Counted from the stretch's first letter, positions 7,437 through 15,482 are shown. The stretch is 31,170 nt of DNA from CAVSWN01 sp046728115 (GCA_046728115.1 JBKPDW010000206.1:1-31170), one strand, 5' to 3'. The notes: a model not told the origin generated them from the letters alone. A program made the numbers and translations.

Positions 7437-8764
7437 TGGTGCTTCTTCTTCGTCTCCCACTCCTCGAGTCGTCTCTTGAGCTCCTCCTCGAACCCGCGAT
7501 CGGTCGGCTCGTAGTACTTCCGTCCTTCGAGCGCCGGCGGCAGGCACGGCATGTCGGCCACGGCGTCGGCTTCGTCGTGCGCGTATTTGTAGCCTTTTCC
7601 GTAAGCCAGGTCCTTCATCAGCTTCGTCGGCGCATTCCGCAAATGAAGCGGCACGGGCTGCGCGACGTCATTGTGCGCATCCTGAGCGGCCTGGGTGTAG
7701 GCGACGTAGACGGCGTTGCTCTTTGGCGCCGTGGCGAGGTAGATCGCGGCCTGAGCCAGGGCCGTGTTGCCCTCCGGCATCCCGATGAAGTGGACGGCAT
7801 CCTTGGCGGCAACCGCCACGGTCAGCGCGTGCGGGTCGGCGTTGCCGATGTCTTCCGAGGCGAAGCGGACGAGCCTGCGCGCGACGTAGAGCGGATCCTC
7901 GCCGGCTTCCAGCATTCGCGCCAGCCAGTACACCGATGCGTCCGGATCGCTGTTGCGCATTGATTTGTGGAGCGCGGAAATCAGGTTGTAGTGTTCCTCC
8001 CCCGATTTGTCGTAGAGCAGCGCGCGTCGCTGGATGGCCTGCTGGACGCGCTCGATGGTCACGTGCCGGACGCTGCCCGCCATCGGCGCCGCTGCGACGC
8101 TCAATTCGAGCAGGTTGAGCGCAACGCGCGCATCACCGTTGGCGTAGACGGCGATTGCCGGCAGCGCGCCCTCGTCCACCGTCACAGGTTCGTTGCCGAC
8201 GCCGCGTTCGTGATCGGCGAGCGCTCGCTCGAGAATCCGTTCGACCTCGGAAGTGGTGAGCCCGCGCAGCACGAACACCTTGGATCGCGACAGCAGCGCG
8301 GCGTTCACCTCGAACGATGGGTTTTCGGTCGTCGCGCCCACGAGCACGATGTCGCCGGCCTCCACTCGGGGCAGAAACGCGTCCTGCTGGGCCTTGTTGA
8401 AGCGATGTATTTCGTCGATGAACACGATGGTGCGGCGGCCGGTTGTCCGGCGCAGACGCTCGGCGTCGCTCATCACCTCGCGGATTTCCTTGATGCCGGA
8501 CATGACCGCGCTGAACGATACGAATCGCGCCTTGGTCATGTCCGCGATGATTCGCGCGAGAGTCGTCTTGCCGGTTCCCGGTGGTCCCCACAGGATGATC
8601 GACTGGAGCAGATCGCGCTCGATTGCCTGTCTGAGTGGCCTGCCCGGCGACAGCAGCTCTTCCTGGCCCACGAACTCGTCGAACGTGCGTGGACGCATCC
8701 GCTCCGCGAGCGGTGCCGGAGCGCGGGATTCGGACGGTGGTTCGTCGGGAAACAGACTGCTCAT
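7430..8764 (-). CDS. rarA: Replication-associated recombination protein A (RarA/MgsA AAA ATPase)
   Basis: 444 residues. RarA is a clamp-loader-like AAA+ ATPase acting at stalled replication forks. Motifs in order: PLAERMRPRTFDEFVGQEEL, Walker A WGPPGTGKTTLARI, Walker B IVFIDEIHRFNKAQQDAFLP, sensor 1 LVGATTENPSFEVNAALLSR, then the RarA-specific C-terminal tetramerisation part (GEEHYNLISALHKSMRNSDP, DASVYWLARMLEAGEDP, ARRLVRFASEDIGNADP). Length is normal. The start ATG (8764) overlaps the stop of the upstream methyltransferase gene as ATGA, so the two are translationally coupled. The protein ends KKKHHH, a natural basic tail, and its last codons overlap the convergent acetamidase-like gene. Confidence 0.96.
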   Translation of the reverse strand: MSSLFPDEPPSESRAPAPLAERMRPRTFDEFVGQEELLSPGRPLRQAIERDLLQSIILWGPPGTGKTTLARIIADMTKARFVSFSAVMSGIKEIREVMSDAERLRRTTGRRTIVFIDEIHRFNKAQQDAFLPRVEAGDIVLVGATTENPSFEVNAALLSRSKVFVLRGLTTSEVERILERALADHERGVGNEPVTVDEGALPAIAVYANGDARVALNLLELSVAAAPMAGSVRHVTIERVQQAIQRRALLYDKSGEEHYNLISALHKSMRNSDPDASVYWLARMLEAGEDPLYVARRLVRFASEDIGNADPHALTVAVAAKDAVHFIGMPEGNTALAQAAIYLATAPKSNAVYVAYTQAAQDAHNDVAQPVPLHLRNAPTKLMKDLAYGKGYKYAHDEADAVADMPCLPPALEGRKYYEPTDRGFEEELKRRLEEWETKKKHHH

Positions 8765-9549
8765 AGGCTGCGTTGGCGGCGCGCCTCATACAGGATGATC
8801 GCCGCCGCGACGGCGACGTTCAGTGATTCCACCGGCGCTTGCATCGGAATCATGACGCGGGCGTCGGCCTCCTCCACGATCGATGGGGTCAGGCCCCGCC
8901 CTTCGCCTCCGATCCATACCGCGAGCGGTCCCGTCAGGTCGATCTTGTACACAGACGTGCCCTCGCGGGGGGACGTGGCAATGATGCGACAGCCATGCGC
9001 TCTGGCCTCAGCGACCGCCGTGTCTGACTCGCTCCTGATGACGGGCAGACGCAGGCTGCTCCCCATCGATCCTCTCAGGGCCTTCCACCCGAACGGATCG
9101 GCGGATGCCCCCGCAGCGACCATACCGCTGGCGCCAGCAGCTTCGGCAACGCGCGCGACTGCACCAACGTTGCCCGGGTCCTGCACGTCGACGGCCACGA
9201 TGACGAGCGGAGTTGTGGCGCTGGCGTACACGCGTGCAGGCGGATGCGCCGGCCGCGCCGCAAGTGCGACGATGCCCGTGGACGTGCGGACGGGACTGAG
9301 GGCATCCATGACCGAAGCGGATACGGTCGCCGGCTCCGTCCCGGCTCGCGTCAGCGCGGCGATGAGATCCCGTGTGTCCGGTTTGTCGCGTGCCGCAGGA
9401 GTGATCGCGGCATGTTCCACGGCGACGCCTGCCCGCAGCGCGTCGGCGATGAGGTGGACGCCATCGAGGAGCACGACGTCAGGCATCTCGCCGCGCGCGG
9501 CGGCACGGTAGCGCGCGACGAGCGGATTCTGGCGGCTCGTGATCGCCAC
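8761..9549 (-). CDS. TrmH/SpoU-family RNA 2'-O-methyltransferase
   Basis: 262 residues from GTG 9549. This start gives MAITSRQNPLVARYRAAARG, the expected N-terminal substrate-binding segment; the open frame upstream contains no family sequence. The SPOUT methyltransferase domain has motif 1 VQDPGNVGAVARVAEAAGA, motif 2 AVWIGGEGRGLTPSI and motif 3 VMIPMQAPVESLNVAVAAAI, with the trefoil-knot AdoMet site. The family 2'-O-methylates ribose in rRNA or tRNA; the target cannot be assigned. It is the first gene of a minus-strand pair with rarA (4-base overlap) and diverges from greA, whose ATG is 41 bases away. Confidence 0.92.
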   Translation of the reverse strand: MAITSRQNPLVARYRAAARGEMPDVVLLDGVHLIADALRAGVAVEHAAITPAARDKPDTRDLIAALTRAGTEPATVSASVMDALSPVRTSTGIVALAARPAHPPARVYASATTPLVIVAVDVQDPGNVGAVARVAEAAGASGMVAAGASADPFGWKALRGSMGSSLRLPVIRSESDTAVAEARAHGCRIIATSPREGTSVYKIDLTGPLAVWIGGEGRGLTPSIVEEADARVMIPMQAPVESLNVAVAAAIILYEARRQRSL

Positions 9550-9589
9550 GCCCGCAAGAATAGCACTGTGGTACGATTGGACCGCGACG

Positions 9590-10063
9590 ATGAAAGATCG
9601 ACTGATCAAGAAATTCGAAGAGGAGATCCAGGCTCTCACGCACGAACTGAAGCTCCAGTTGCCGCAGGAGATCAAGCGCGCGCGAGAGCTGGGCGACCTC
9701 CGGGAAAACGCCGAGTATCATGCGGCGAAAGAGCGCCAGCGGCTCGTCGAGGCGCGCATCGGCATGTTGCAGAAGCGCGTCGCCGAAATCGCGCTGATCA
9801 ACATCGATCGCATTCCGAAAGACCGCGCGGGCTTCGGTTCGACGCTCCACGTGATCGAGGCGAATGGCGGGAAGCTCGTGTTCCAGCTGGTCATGCCCGA
9901 GGACGCCGATGCCGAAAAGGGCATGATCTCGACGACGTCGCCCATCGGCCGCGCCTTTCTCAACAAGGAGGAAGGCGACACCGTCAAGGTGACAACGCCG
10001 GGCGGCTCTCGAGAATTCGAAATCGTCAAGCTCCTGACGATTCACGACGAAGCCGCGGGATGA
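9590..10063 (+). CDS. greA: Transcription elongation factor GreA
   Basis: 157 residues. GreA rescues backtracked RNA polymerase by stimulating cleavage of the 3' RNA end. The ATG at 9590 gives the normal length and the N-terminal coiled coil with the catalytic acidic tip GDLRENAEYHAAKERQ (Asp36 and Glu39, equivalent to Asp41/Glu44 of the E. coli protein). The C-terminal FKBP-like domain follows, with the conserved end region ISTTSPIGRAFLNKEEGD and VTTPGGSREFEIVKL. A -10-like TACGAT is at 9572-9577. The stop overlaps the start of the next gene as ATGA. Confidence 0.97.
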   Translation: MKDRLIKKFEEEIQALTHELKLQLPQEIKRARELGDLRENAEYHAAKERQRLVEARIGMLQKRVAEIALINIDRIPKDRAGFGSTLHVIEANGGKLVFQLVMPEDADAEKGMISTTSPIGRAFLNKEEGDTVKVTTPGGSREFEIVKLLTIHDEAAG

Positions 10064-11496
10064 ACGACCGCGAGGATCGTGTCGCGGCGTCGCCTGCACC
10101 CATAGAACCCTACCTTCCGCAACGCCGCACGGCGCTCGTGCTGACCGGTACCGGCACGGACGGCGCGTATCACGCCGGCGTTCTGCGAGCGCTCCAGGAA
10201 GCGGGCGTCAAAATCGACATCATCGGGGCGCGCGGGGTCGGTGTGGTCGGCGCACTCTTTGCCGCGATTGACGGACCGCAACGGCTATGGGACGAAAAAG
10301 GATTCTGGAGAGCGCCGCTCGTGCGATCGCTGTACGACTGGCGGCGCGTTCCCAAGATTGCCGTGTGGGCCCTGGCGATCTCGGTGGCGATCGTCGCTGT
10401 TCCACTTGCAGTCGCTGCCGCCGGGCTTGTCGTTTTTCCTGTCGATTTCGTTTTGAAGATGGTCGGCGCGAACGGCGCCGGTGGACTCCTGGGCGCGTAT
10501 CTGCACGCCATGGAGTCGGCATTCTCGCCCGAAGTGCTGCCGACGTGGTTGCCGCGCCTCGTGCTCCTGGTCCTCGCTGCCGCCGCACTCGTCGCGTTGG
10601 CCAGCGGCTGGGGGAGCAGGCAGCCGACTCGCGGCAGGGTCTGGTGGCGGGCATTGGCTGCGCCACTATCAGCCGCGACGATCGTGGATCACTGCTGGAG
10701 CGTGATGTGGGATCTCGTTCGCGGTGCGGCGCAGCTGAAGGTGCCGCCACGCGCCGAGTTGGCGCGACGATACCTCGAGATGCTGAGCGAAAACCTGGGC
10801 CAGCCCGGTTTTCGCGAGCTGCTGATCGTCGTGCACGACGTGGACGCGCGTCGCGACTTGATATTTGCGCTGGTCGGCGACTCGAGGCGGCGGCAATTGA
10901 TCCGGCGTGCGACCAGCGGGGCGGCCGACGCGCGGCGGGCCGAGGTCTTCGATCTTTCCGGGGTAACCCGCGATCACCTGACCGATGCCGTGGCCGCGGC
11001 CCTGGCCGTGCCGCTCGCGACGGAATGGCATCCCATCGCCTTTGCGTCGGACGGGTACTGGCGTGGTGAAACGCATCGATTGGGCGATCGGCCCGCTGGA
11101 CTCATCAGGCTCGTGGACGAGCTGATAGATCTCGGCGCGGAGCAGATCGTCCTCGTATCAGCAGCTCCGCCGCCGTCAGGCCCCCACGCGCTCGCCGCCG
11201 CTCGCCTGGACGGGCGCGGCCGGTTGGGCGACTACCTCCGTTCGGCCGAGACGGCTATAGTCCACGATGCGACCACGACGACAGCGGGCGTTCGGATCTT
11301 CACGATCCAGCCGGTCCACAACCCGATCGGTCCATTCGATTTTGCTGGCGGCTACGACGATCGATCGCACCGCGGGCAGGGACTGTCGGAATTGATCAGC
11401 CAGGGATACGAAGATGCGTACCTTCAGTTCATCGATCCGGTCGTCGGCGCCAGCGGCGAACGGGTTTCGAGACGTACGATTGAAGTCAGAAGGTAG
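10060..11496 (+). CDS. Membrane patatin-like protein, catalytic serine missing (probable pseudoenzyme)
   Basis: 478 residues from ATG 10060, which overlaps the greA stop (ATGA); the open frame further upstream is a shadow. The N-terminal part looks like a patatin phospholipase: oxyanion-loop-like LVLTGTGTDGAYHAGVLRAL (residues 27-46), then KIDIIGARGVGVVGALFAA where patatins have DxIxGTSAGA. Aligned on ARGVG, the nucleophile Ser is Gly59, and the usual Arg/Lys of GGGxRG is Asp. The second catalytic residue may survive as Asp331 in FASDGYWRGE. Two hydrophobic segments (about 99-128 and 164-183), with part of the fold between them, interrupt the domain, suggesting membrane insertion. The C-terminal half (LVDELIDLGAEQIVLVSAAP) is patatin-like. 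A structural or regulatory lipid-binding role is inference. Confidence 0.75.
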   Translation: MNDREDRVAASPAPIEPYLPQRRTALVLTGTGTDGAYHAGVLRALQEAGVKIDIIGARGVGVVGALFAAIDGPQRLWDEKGFWRAPLVRSLYDWRRVPKIAVWALAISVAIVAVPLAVAAAGLVVFPVDFVLKMVGANGAGGLLGAYLHAMESAFSPEVLPTWLPRLVLLVLAAAALVALASGWGSRQPTRGRVWWRALAAPLSAATIVDHCWSVMWDLVRGAAQLKVPPRAELARRYLEMLSENLGQPGFRELLIVVHDVDARRDLIFALVGDSRRRQLIRRATSGAADARRAEVFDLSGVTRDHLTDAVAAALAVPLATEWHPIAFASDGYWRGETHRLGDRPAGLIRLVDELIDLGAEQIVLVSAAPPPSGPHALAAARLDGRGRLGDYLRSAETAIVHDATTTTAGVRIFTIQPVHNPIGPFDFAGGYDDRSHRGQGLSELISQGYEDAYLQFIDPVVGASGERVSRRTIEVRR

Positions 11497-11554
11497 AAGC
11501 GAAGAGTGGCAGTAGCAGGGTAGAAGTCAGAAGTCAGAAGTTAGAAGCAGAACT
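11485..11554 (+). repeat. Degenerate AGAAGTC tandem repeat
   Basis: From 11522 the sequence runs as heptads AGAAGTC, AGAAGTC, AGAAGTT, then AGAAGC and AGAACT, with looser copies (AGAAGGT, AGAAGCG) before it. It fills the gap between the patatin-like gene and the next ORF. A related copy in the opposite orientation lies at about 12730-12770, inside the 3' end of the DHH gene. Low-complexity intergenic DNA, function unknown. Confidence 0.7.
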
Positions 11555-11559
11555 GGGAC

Positions 11560-12735
11560 ATGTCTATGAAGGGTCCTGCCACCGAGTTGATTCATGCGGG
11601 GGAGCTCGATCGAGGCATGGCGGCGCCGCTCACGACGCCGATCTACGAGACGACGACCTTCGTCTTCGACAGCGCCGAGGAAGTTGTTGCGTACAACGAA
11701 GGGCGCTCGGCCAAGTATTTGTACTCGCGCTACACGAACCCGACGGTGATCAGCACTGAGCGGAAGCTGGCGGCGCTCGATCGCGCTGAGTCTGCGCTGC
11801 TGTTCTCGTCGGGCCAGGGCGCGACGACGACGATCCTGATGACGCACGCACAGGCCGGCGACGAGATCGTATGCAGCGCTGCGATCTACGGCGGCACCCT
11901 GCATCTGCTTCAGGACGTGCTGGCAAAGTTCGCCATCACGCCGCGGTTCGTGCCGCTCGAGGACTTCGCATTGCCGGACCGGCTCTTTTCCGATCGAACG
12001 CGCATGGTGTGGTTCGAATCGCCCATCAACCCCACGCTGCGTTGCGTCGACGTCAAGGCAATCGCCGACGCCTGCCGTGCGCGTGGTGTGATGTCGGTGA
12101 TCGACAACACCTTCGCCAGCCCGGTCAATCAGCAGCCGCTCGCGCTCGGCGTGGATCTCGCGATGCAGAGCGTGACGAAATACCTCAACGGGCATAGCGA
12201 CGTGACCGGCGGCGTCGTGACCGGCTCGACCGCGCTCGTCGCACCAATCGAGAAGGCGCGTCGGATGGTTGGCACCGTGATGGATCCCCAACCGGCCTAC
12301 GCACTCGGACGGGGATTGAAAACGCTGCCGCTCCGCATCGCACGGCACAACGCCAACGCCGCGCAGGTTGCCGATTTTCTCGCCGGGGATCGGCGCGTCA
12401 GCTGCGTGTACTATCCGGGCCTCGCGTCGCACCCCGATCACGCCATCGCGAAACGGCAGATGAGCGGGTTCGGCGGAATGGTCTGCTTCGACCTGAACGG
12501 CAGATACGAGCGGGCCGCTCAGGTCTACGACCGCTTGAAGGTGATCAAACGCGCCGCCAGTCTCGGCGGCGTGGAAAGCCTGATCAGCATGCCCGTGCTG
12601 ACCTCGCAGTGGGGACACACCGACGCACAGCTCCGCGAGGCCGGCGTCACTCGGGGGATGTTGCGGCTGTCGGTGGGGTTGGAGGATGTCTCGGACCTGA
12701 TTGCGGATCTCGACCAGGCTCTAACGGAAAGTTGA
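11560..12735 (+). CDS. Cys/Met metabolism PLP-dependent enzyme (cystathionine/methionine gamma-lyase or synthase type)
   Basis: 391 residues, fold-type I PLP enzyme of the Cys/Met metabolism family. Seen: PLTTPIYETTTFVFDSAEE, YSRYTNPTVISTERKLAALD, the cofactor-phosphate loop LLFSSGQGATTTILM, ESPINPTLRC, the Asp of VIDNTFASPVNQQPLALG, and the Schiff-base lysine in QSVTKYLNGHSDVTGGVV (Lys207). The C-terminal SLGGVESLISMPVL and GMLRLSVGLED are standard. The family covers cystathionine gamma-lyase, gamma-synthase, methionine gamma-lyase and O-acetylhomoserine sulfhydrylase, which cannot be separated safely by eye; a lyase is slightly favoured. ATG 11560 or ATG 11566 could be the start. Convergent with the DHH gene, overlapping it by 15 bases. 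Confidence 0.9.
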   Translation: MSMKGPATELIHAGELDRGMAAPLTTPIYETTTFVFDSAEEVVAYNEGRSAKYLYSRYTNPTVISTERKLAALDRAESALLFSSGQGATTTILMTHAQAGDEIVCSAAIYGGTLHLLQDVLAKFAITPRFVPLEDFALPDRLFSDRTRMVWFESPINPTLRCVDVKAIADACRARGVMSVIDNTFASPVNQQPLALGVDLAMQSVTKYLNGHSDVTGGVVTGSTALVAPIEKARRMVGTVMDPQPAYALGRGLKTLPLRIARHNANAAQVADFLAGDRRVSCVYYPGLASHPDHAIAKRQMSGFGGMVCFDLNGRYERAAQVYDRLKVIKRAASLGGVESLISMPVLTSQWGHTDAQLREAGVTRGMLRLSVGLEDVSDLIADLDQALTES

Positions 12736-14175
12736 GAGTTCGCTTTTGCCTTCCAACTTCTGACTTTTCCCGTCCTTGGGTTCGTGGGCCAGGAACTCCT
12801 GCGCGAGGTCGCGCAGGCGCGCACCGATCGCATCGCCGTTGAGATCGCCGAACTTCTCGCGGAAGGCGCGCATCGGGACGATCGCCTTGGCCATCGCACG
12901 ATGACCGCCCGCGCTGCCGATGTCGGAGAAGAAGCGGCGCACGAACTCGCCGGCGTTCTTCGAGTAGCCGAGATTCCGCACCGATACGACCAACGAATCG
13001 CCCACGATGCCGCCGACGATGGTCCACTTGACGTCTTCGACCTGCAGGAAGAAATCCGCGACGTAGGGAATGAAATCCTCGCGAGGCGTCGCGCCGAGGA
13101 ACGAACAGAACACCTGTTCGGCGAGCGTGCCGCCCCGGTACGCCTTGAGCACGTAATCCAGGCGCTCCAGCGTGATTTCGGCGCCCTCCATCTTGCGGAT
13201 CAGAGCGGCATCGGCAAGAGGGTAGAGGTACGAGAACGCTTCCAGGTCCACGCGGTTCGTCTGCCGACTGAAGAAGAGCGTGTCCGATTTGATTGCGTAC
13301 AGCATGGCCGTTGCGGTCCGCTCGGAGATGTTCACGTCGACTGCCCGCAGGTGCTCGGTGAGAATCGTGCACGTGGATCCGTAGTCGGTCCGGATGTCCT
13401 TGAAGACCGCAGTGTAACCAGGTTGCTCGGGGTGGTGGTCGATGACGAGATCCACGCGATCGAGCAGCCCGCCGAAGTAGTGCGGCTGGACGTCGACCAT
13501 GGCCACGCGATCGTACTCCTTGATCGAATCCGGCGTGATGTGATCGACGTGAATATCGAGCAGGTTGACCATCCGAAGGTTTTCAGGCCGCGTGACGCCT
13601 TGAATGGCGCCGATGATGGCGGTGGTCTTGGTGCGGCGGAGGATGTTCCGCAGCGCGAGGCCGCTGGCCATCGCATCGGGGTCAGGATCGTTGTGCAGCA
13701 TGATCAGCACGCGATCAGCGTCGCTGAAATAGCGCTGGTACTGCTGCACACGCGCGCGTGTGAGCGATCGGCTGACCTCCGTGAGCAGCGGGCCGCCGAA
13801 GAGCTCGGACATCGACAGATACGAGACATCGGGGAACTCGGCATGGAACTCCTCGACGCGCTTGCCGGCGAACTCGGTGCCGACGCCGAGGACGTACACG
13901 AGGGTGCCGCCCGCGTCCCGAACCGCATCGAGGATTTTCTTCGGATTCCGGCGGCCGTTGTCTTCGACGATGACGCAGGTGCTGGGACCCAGGTCGGCCT
14001 TGACCCACGTTTCAGTCCGGCGGGGATCCCCGATCGTAACGGTGACGTCCCGTTCGTGGAGGCGCCGCGCCAGCGGCCGGTTGTCGACGATGAATTCGAC
14101 CTCGAAGCCGGGCAGCAGGATTTCGTCCAGCATCCTGATGACCAGTTCGTCCTGACAGACGGCAAGACACCGCAT
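12721..14175 (-). CDS. DHH/DHHA1 phosphoesterase with RCK-like N-terminal domain
   Basis: 484 residues from ATG 14175 (a TTG at 14178 is the alternative). Residues about 1-130 resemble a TrkA-N/RCK Rossmann domain but lack a clean GxGxxG. The DHH domain follows: IMLHNDPDPDAMASG (His161, Asp163, Asp165, Asp167), MVDVQPHYF, and LVIDHHPE (Asp246-His-His). The DHHA1 domain ends with the GGHR motif (422-425). The catalytic metal ligands are therefore present. Relatives are NrnA (nanoRNase/pAp phosphatase) and GdpP/DhhP cyclic-dinucleotide phosphodiesterases; the RCK-like part suggests ligand control. Which substrate it uses is unknown. The last 20 residues (KDGKSQKLEGKSELSTFR) are encoded by AGAAGTT-type repeat DNA and look like an accidental extension. 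Confidence 0.87.
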   Translation of the reverse strand: MRCLAVCQDELVIRMLDEILLPGFEVEFIVDNRPLARRLHERDVTVTIGDPRRTETWVKADLGPSTCVIVEDNGRRNPKKILDAVRDAGGTLVYVLGVGTEFAGKRVEEFHAEFPDVSYLSMSELFGGPLLTEVSRSLTRARVQQYQRYFSDADRVLIMLHNDPDPDAMASGLALRNILRRTKTTAIIGAIQGVTRPENLRMVNLLDIHVDHITPDSIKEYDRVAMVDVQPHYFGGLLDRVDLVIDHHPEQPGYTAVFKDIRTDYGSTCTILTEHLRAVDVNISERTATAMLYAIKSDTLFFSRQTNRVDLEAFSYLYPLADAALIRKMEGAEITLERLDYVLKAYRGGTLAEQVFCSFLGATPREDFIPYVADFFLQVEDVKWTIVGGIVGDSLVVSVRNLGYSKNAGEFVRRFFSDIGSAGGHRAMAKAIVPMRAFREKFGDLNGDAIGARLRDLAQEFLAHEPKDGKSQKLEGKSELSTFR

Positions 14176-14192
14176 CAACGTACCAATCGACG

Positions 14193-14198
14193 ATTATA
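14193..14198 (-). promoter_or_regulatory. -10 box for the DHH phosphoesterase gene
   Basis: On the minus strand the sequence is a perfect TATAAT, ending 17 bases before the A of the ATG at 14175, so the leader would be only about 11 bases. No convincing -35 box at the usual spacing. Confidence 0.45.
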
Positions 14199-14314
14199 CG
14201 CCCGGTCGAGCTGGCGGTCGCCCCGCACGTGGCACAACGCCGCTCCGCATGTAACGACGCCGTCTGGCCCTCGGGATGTCGCCTCCGTGCCTGAACTGCC
14301 GCAGGTCACATGCT

Positions 14315-14342
14315 TTGACGCCGATGTCCGTGATGTTACAGT
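14315..14342 (+). promoter_or_regulatory. Promoter of the VWFA gene, possibly leaderless
   Basis: TTGACG (14315-14320), a 16-base spacer and TACAGT (14337-14342). The expected transcription start, about seven bases on, falls on the ATG at 14349. There is no Shine-Dalgarno in TTCGCCC before that ATG, which agrees with a leaderless message. Confidence 0.45.
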
Positions 14343-14348
14343 TCGCCC

Positions 14349-15239
14349 ATGCGTCCGGCCATCGCGCTGCTGATGACGCTCGCATCGGCCATCCAGCAAG
14401 TGCCTGTCTACCGCGGGGCCGTGGACCTCGTCAACCTCGCAGTCATCGTCACCGCCAAGACAGGCGCGCTCGTCAGCGACCTGACGGCAGACGATTTCGA
14501 CATCTACGAGGACGGCCGCAAGCAGACCATTCGTTATTTTGCGAGTGGACAGGAAGACGGCGCTGGCCCGGCGCTGCACCTCGGCCTCCTGCTCGACGTC
14601 AGCGAGAGCATGGGCGAGGATCTCGGCTTCACGAAGACCGCCGCGATCAAGTTTCTCAACACGCTGACCGATGCCGCCGACATCACGATTCTCGACTTCG
14701 ACACCGAGGTGCGTGCCGCGCGCTTCAGCCAGCAGGAATTCGCGCGCGTCGTCGAGCGCATCCGTCAGAAGAAAGCCGCTGGATTCACCGCGCTCTACGA
14801 CGCAGTCGGCGTGTACCTGCACGATGCCGGCGAACAGGATGGGCGCAAGATCATGCTGCTCTACACCGACGGCGGCGACACGCGAAGCGCGATCCCTCTT
14901 CACGAACTGATGGATCTGCTCAAGGCATCCGACGTCACCGTGTATCCCATTGGCGCACTCGAACACCAGTCCGCATCGGCGAGGAGCCAGCAGCGGATGA
15001 TCCTGGAACGGATGGCCGAAGTAAGTGGTGGTCAGGCGTTCTTTCCGACGTCGGTCAAGGATCTCGATTCGATCTACGACAAGGTCGTCGCCCACATCCG
15101 GGCGCAGTACACGCTTGGGTATCTCTCGACCAACGACAAAGCCGACGGGACCTGGCGAAAGGTCGAGATTCGGCTGAATCGCAAGGATCTCCGGCCTCGC
15201 GCGAGGCAAGGATATTTTGCTGCGTATCGAAAGCCGTAA
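14349..15239 (+). CDS. Secreted acidobacterial-type VWFA domain protein
   Basis: 296 residues. A short signal-like start (MRPAIALLMTLASAIQQ) is followed by the beta-rich leader typical of the acidobacterial VWFA family (VDLVNLAVIVTAKTGALVSD, then LTADDFDIYEDGRKQTIRYF). The von Willebrand A domain has an intact metal-ion-dependent adhesion site: DVSESM (DxSxS, Asp83, Ser85, Ser87), a Thr in GFTALYDAV and an Asp in YTDGGD. The end (YTLGYLSTNDKADGTWRKVE, then LRPRARQGYFAAYRKP) is also family-typical. Such proteins are exported and thought to mediate protein binding in the envelope; the partner is unknown. Divergent from the DHH gene. Confidence 0.9.
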   Translation: MRPAIALLMTLASAIQQVPVYRGAVDLVNLAVIVTAKTGALVSDLTADDFDIYEDGRKQTIRYFASGQEDGAGPALHLGLLLDVSESMGEDLGFTKTAAIKFLNTLTDAADITILDFDTEVRAARFSQQEFARVVERIRQKKAAGFTALYDAVGVYLHDAGEQDGRKIMLLYTDGGDTRSAIPLHELMDLLKASDVTVYPIGALEHQSASARSQQRMILERMAEVSGGQAFFPTSVKDLDSIYDKVVAHIRAQYTLGYLSTNDKADGTWRKVEIRLNRKDLRPRARQGYFAAYRKP

Positions 15240-15266
15240 CGCGGACCTGCGCAGAAGCAATCTCGC

Positions 15267-15288
15267 CGATGTGAGATGCTCCACATCG
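15267..15288 (+). other. Hairpin downstream of the VWFA gene
   Basis: CGATGTG pairs perfectly with CACATCG around the eight-base loop AGATGCTC. There is no T-run after it, so it is not a classical terminator, but it sits 28 bases after the VWFA stop and could help end or stabilise that transcript. The rest of 15240-15482 shows only the shared upstream element. Confidence 0.35.
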
Positions 15289-15370
15289 TGAAGCGGTCGA
15301 TGCACCCACGCGGACCGCTGTTGGGCATTCTGGCCCGGAATCTGACTTTCCCTGACCGTTCCTCCCGCGG

Positions 15371-15434
15371 TGGAATGCCGGAGGCGGCGTGGCAGGGTGG
15401 AGATCGTCGAAAACTCCGGGAAAATGCTTAAAAT
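15371..15434 (+). promoter_or_regulatory. Conserved upstream element of the kinase gene (copy 1; matches copy before the ECF sigma gene)
   Basis: The core runs GCAGGGTGGAGATCGTC, GAAAACT, CCGGGAAAATGC (15392-15427). It matches the DNA before the ECF sigma gene at 33 of 36 positions with one single-base gap, counted by eye. Weaker similarity extends left to GAATGC at 15373 and right through TTAAAAT. It ends about 50 bases before the kinase ATG. Placement and conservation suggest a promoter, probably read by the sigma factor encoded at 19269; the exact -35 and -10 cannot be fixed from two copies. Confidence 0.6.
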
Positions 15435-15482
15435 GAGCGCCATCCCTGATGGAACACCTGCGAGCTGGCCGCTTCACCTGGC

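Noticed and set aside
7430..7448. KKKHHH end of RarA as an engineered tag
   Set aside because: Only three His, native codon context, and the DNA overlaps the end of the convergent gene; a natural tail.
8744..8764. Very close gene overlaps (ATGA, GTGA) as signs of sequencing error
   Set aside because: They are standard translational-coupling overlaps and both reading frames are intact on each side.
7967..9511. 514-residue plus-strand ORF opposite rarA and the methyltransferase
   Set aside because: The opposite strand holds two proteins with complete family motifs; this is a GC-rich shadow frame.
12784..14373. 529-residue plus-strand ORF opposite the DHH gene
   Set aside because: Antisense shadow; the minus strand carries all DHH/DHHA1 motifs.
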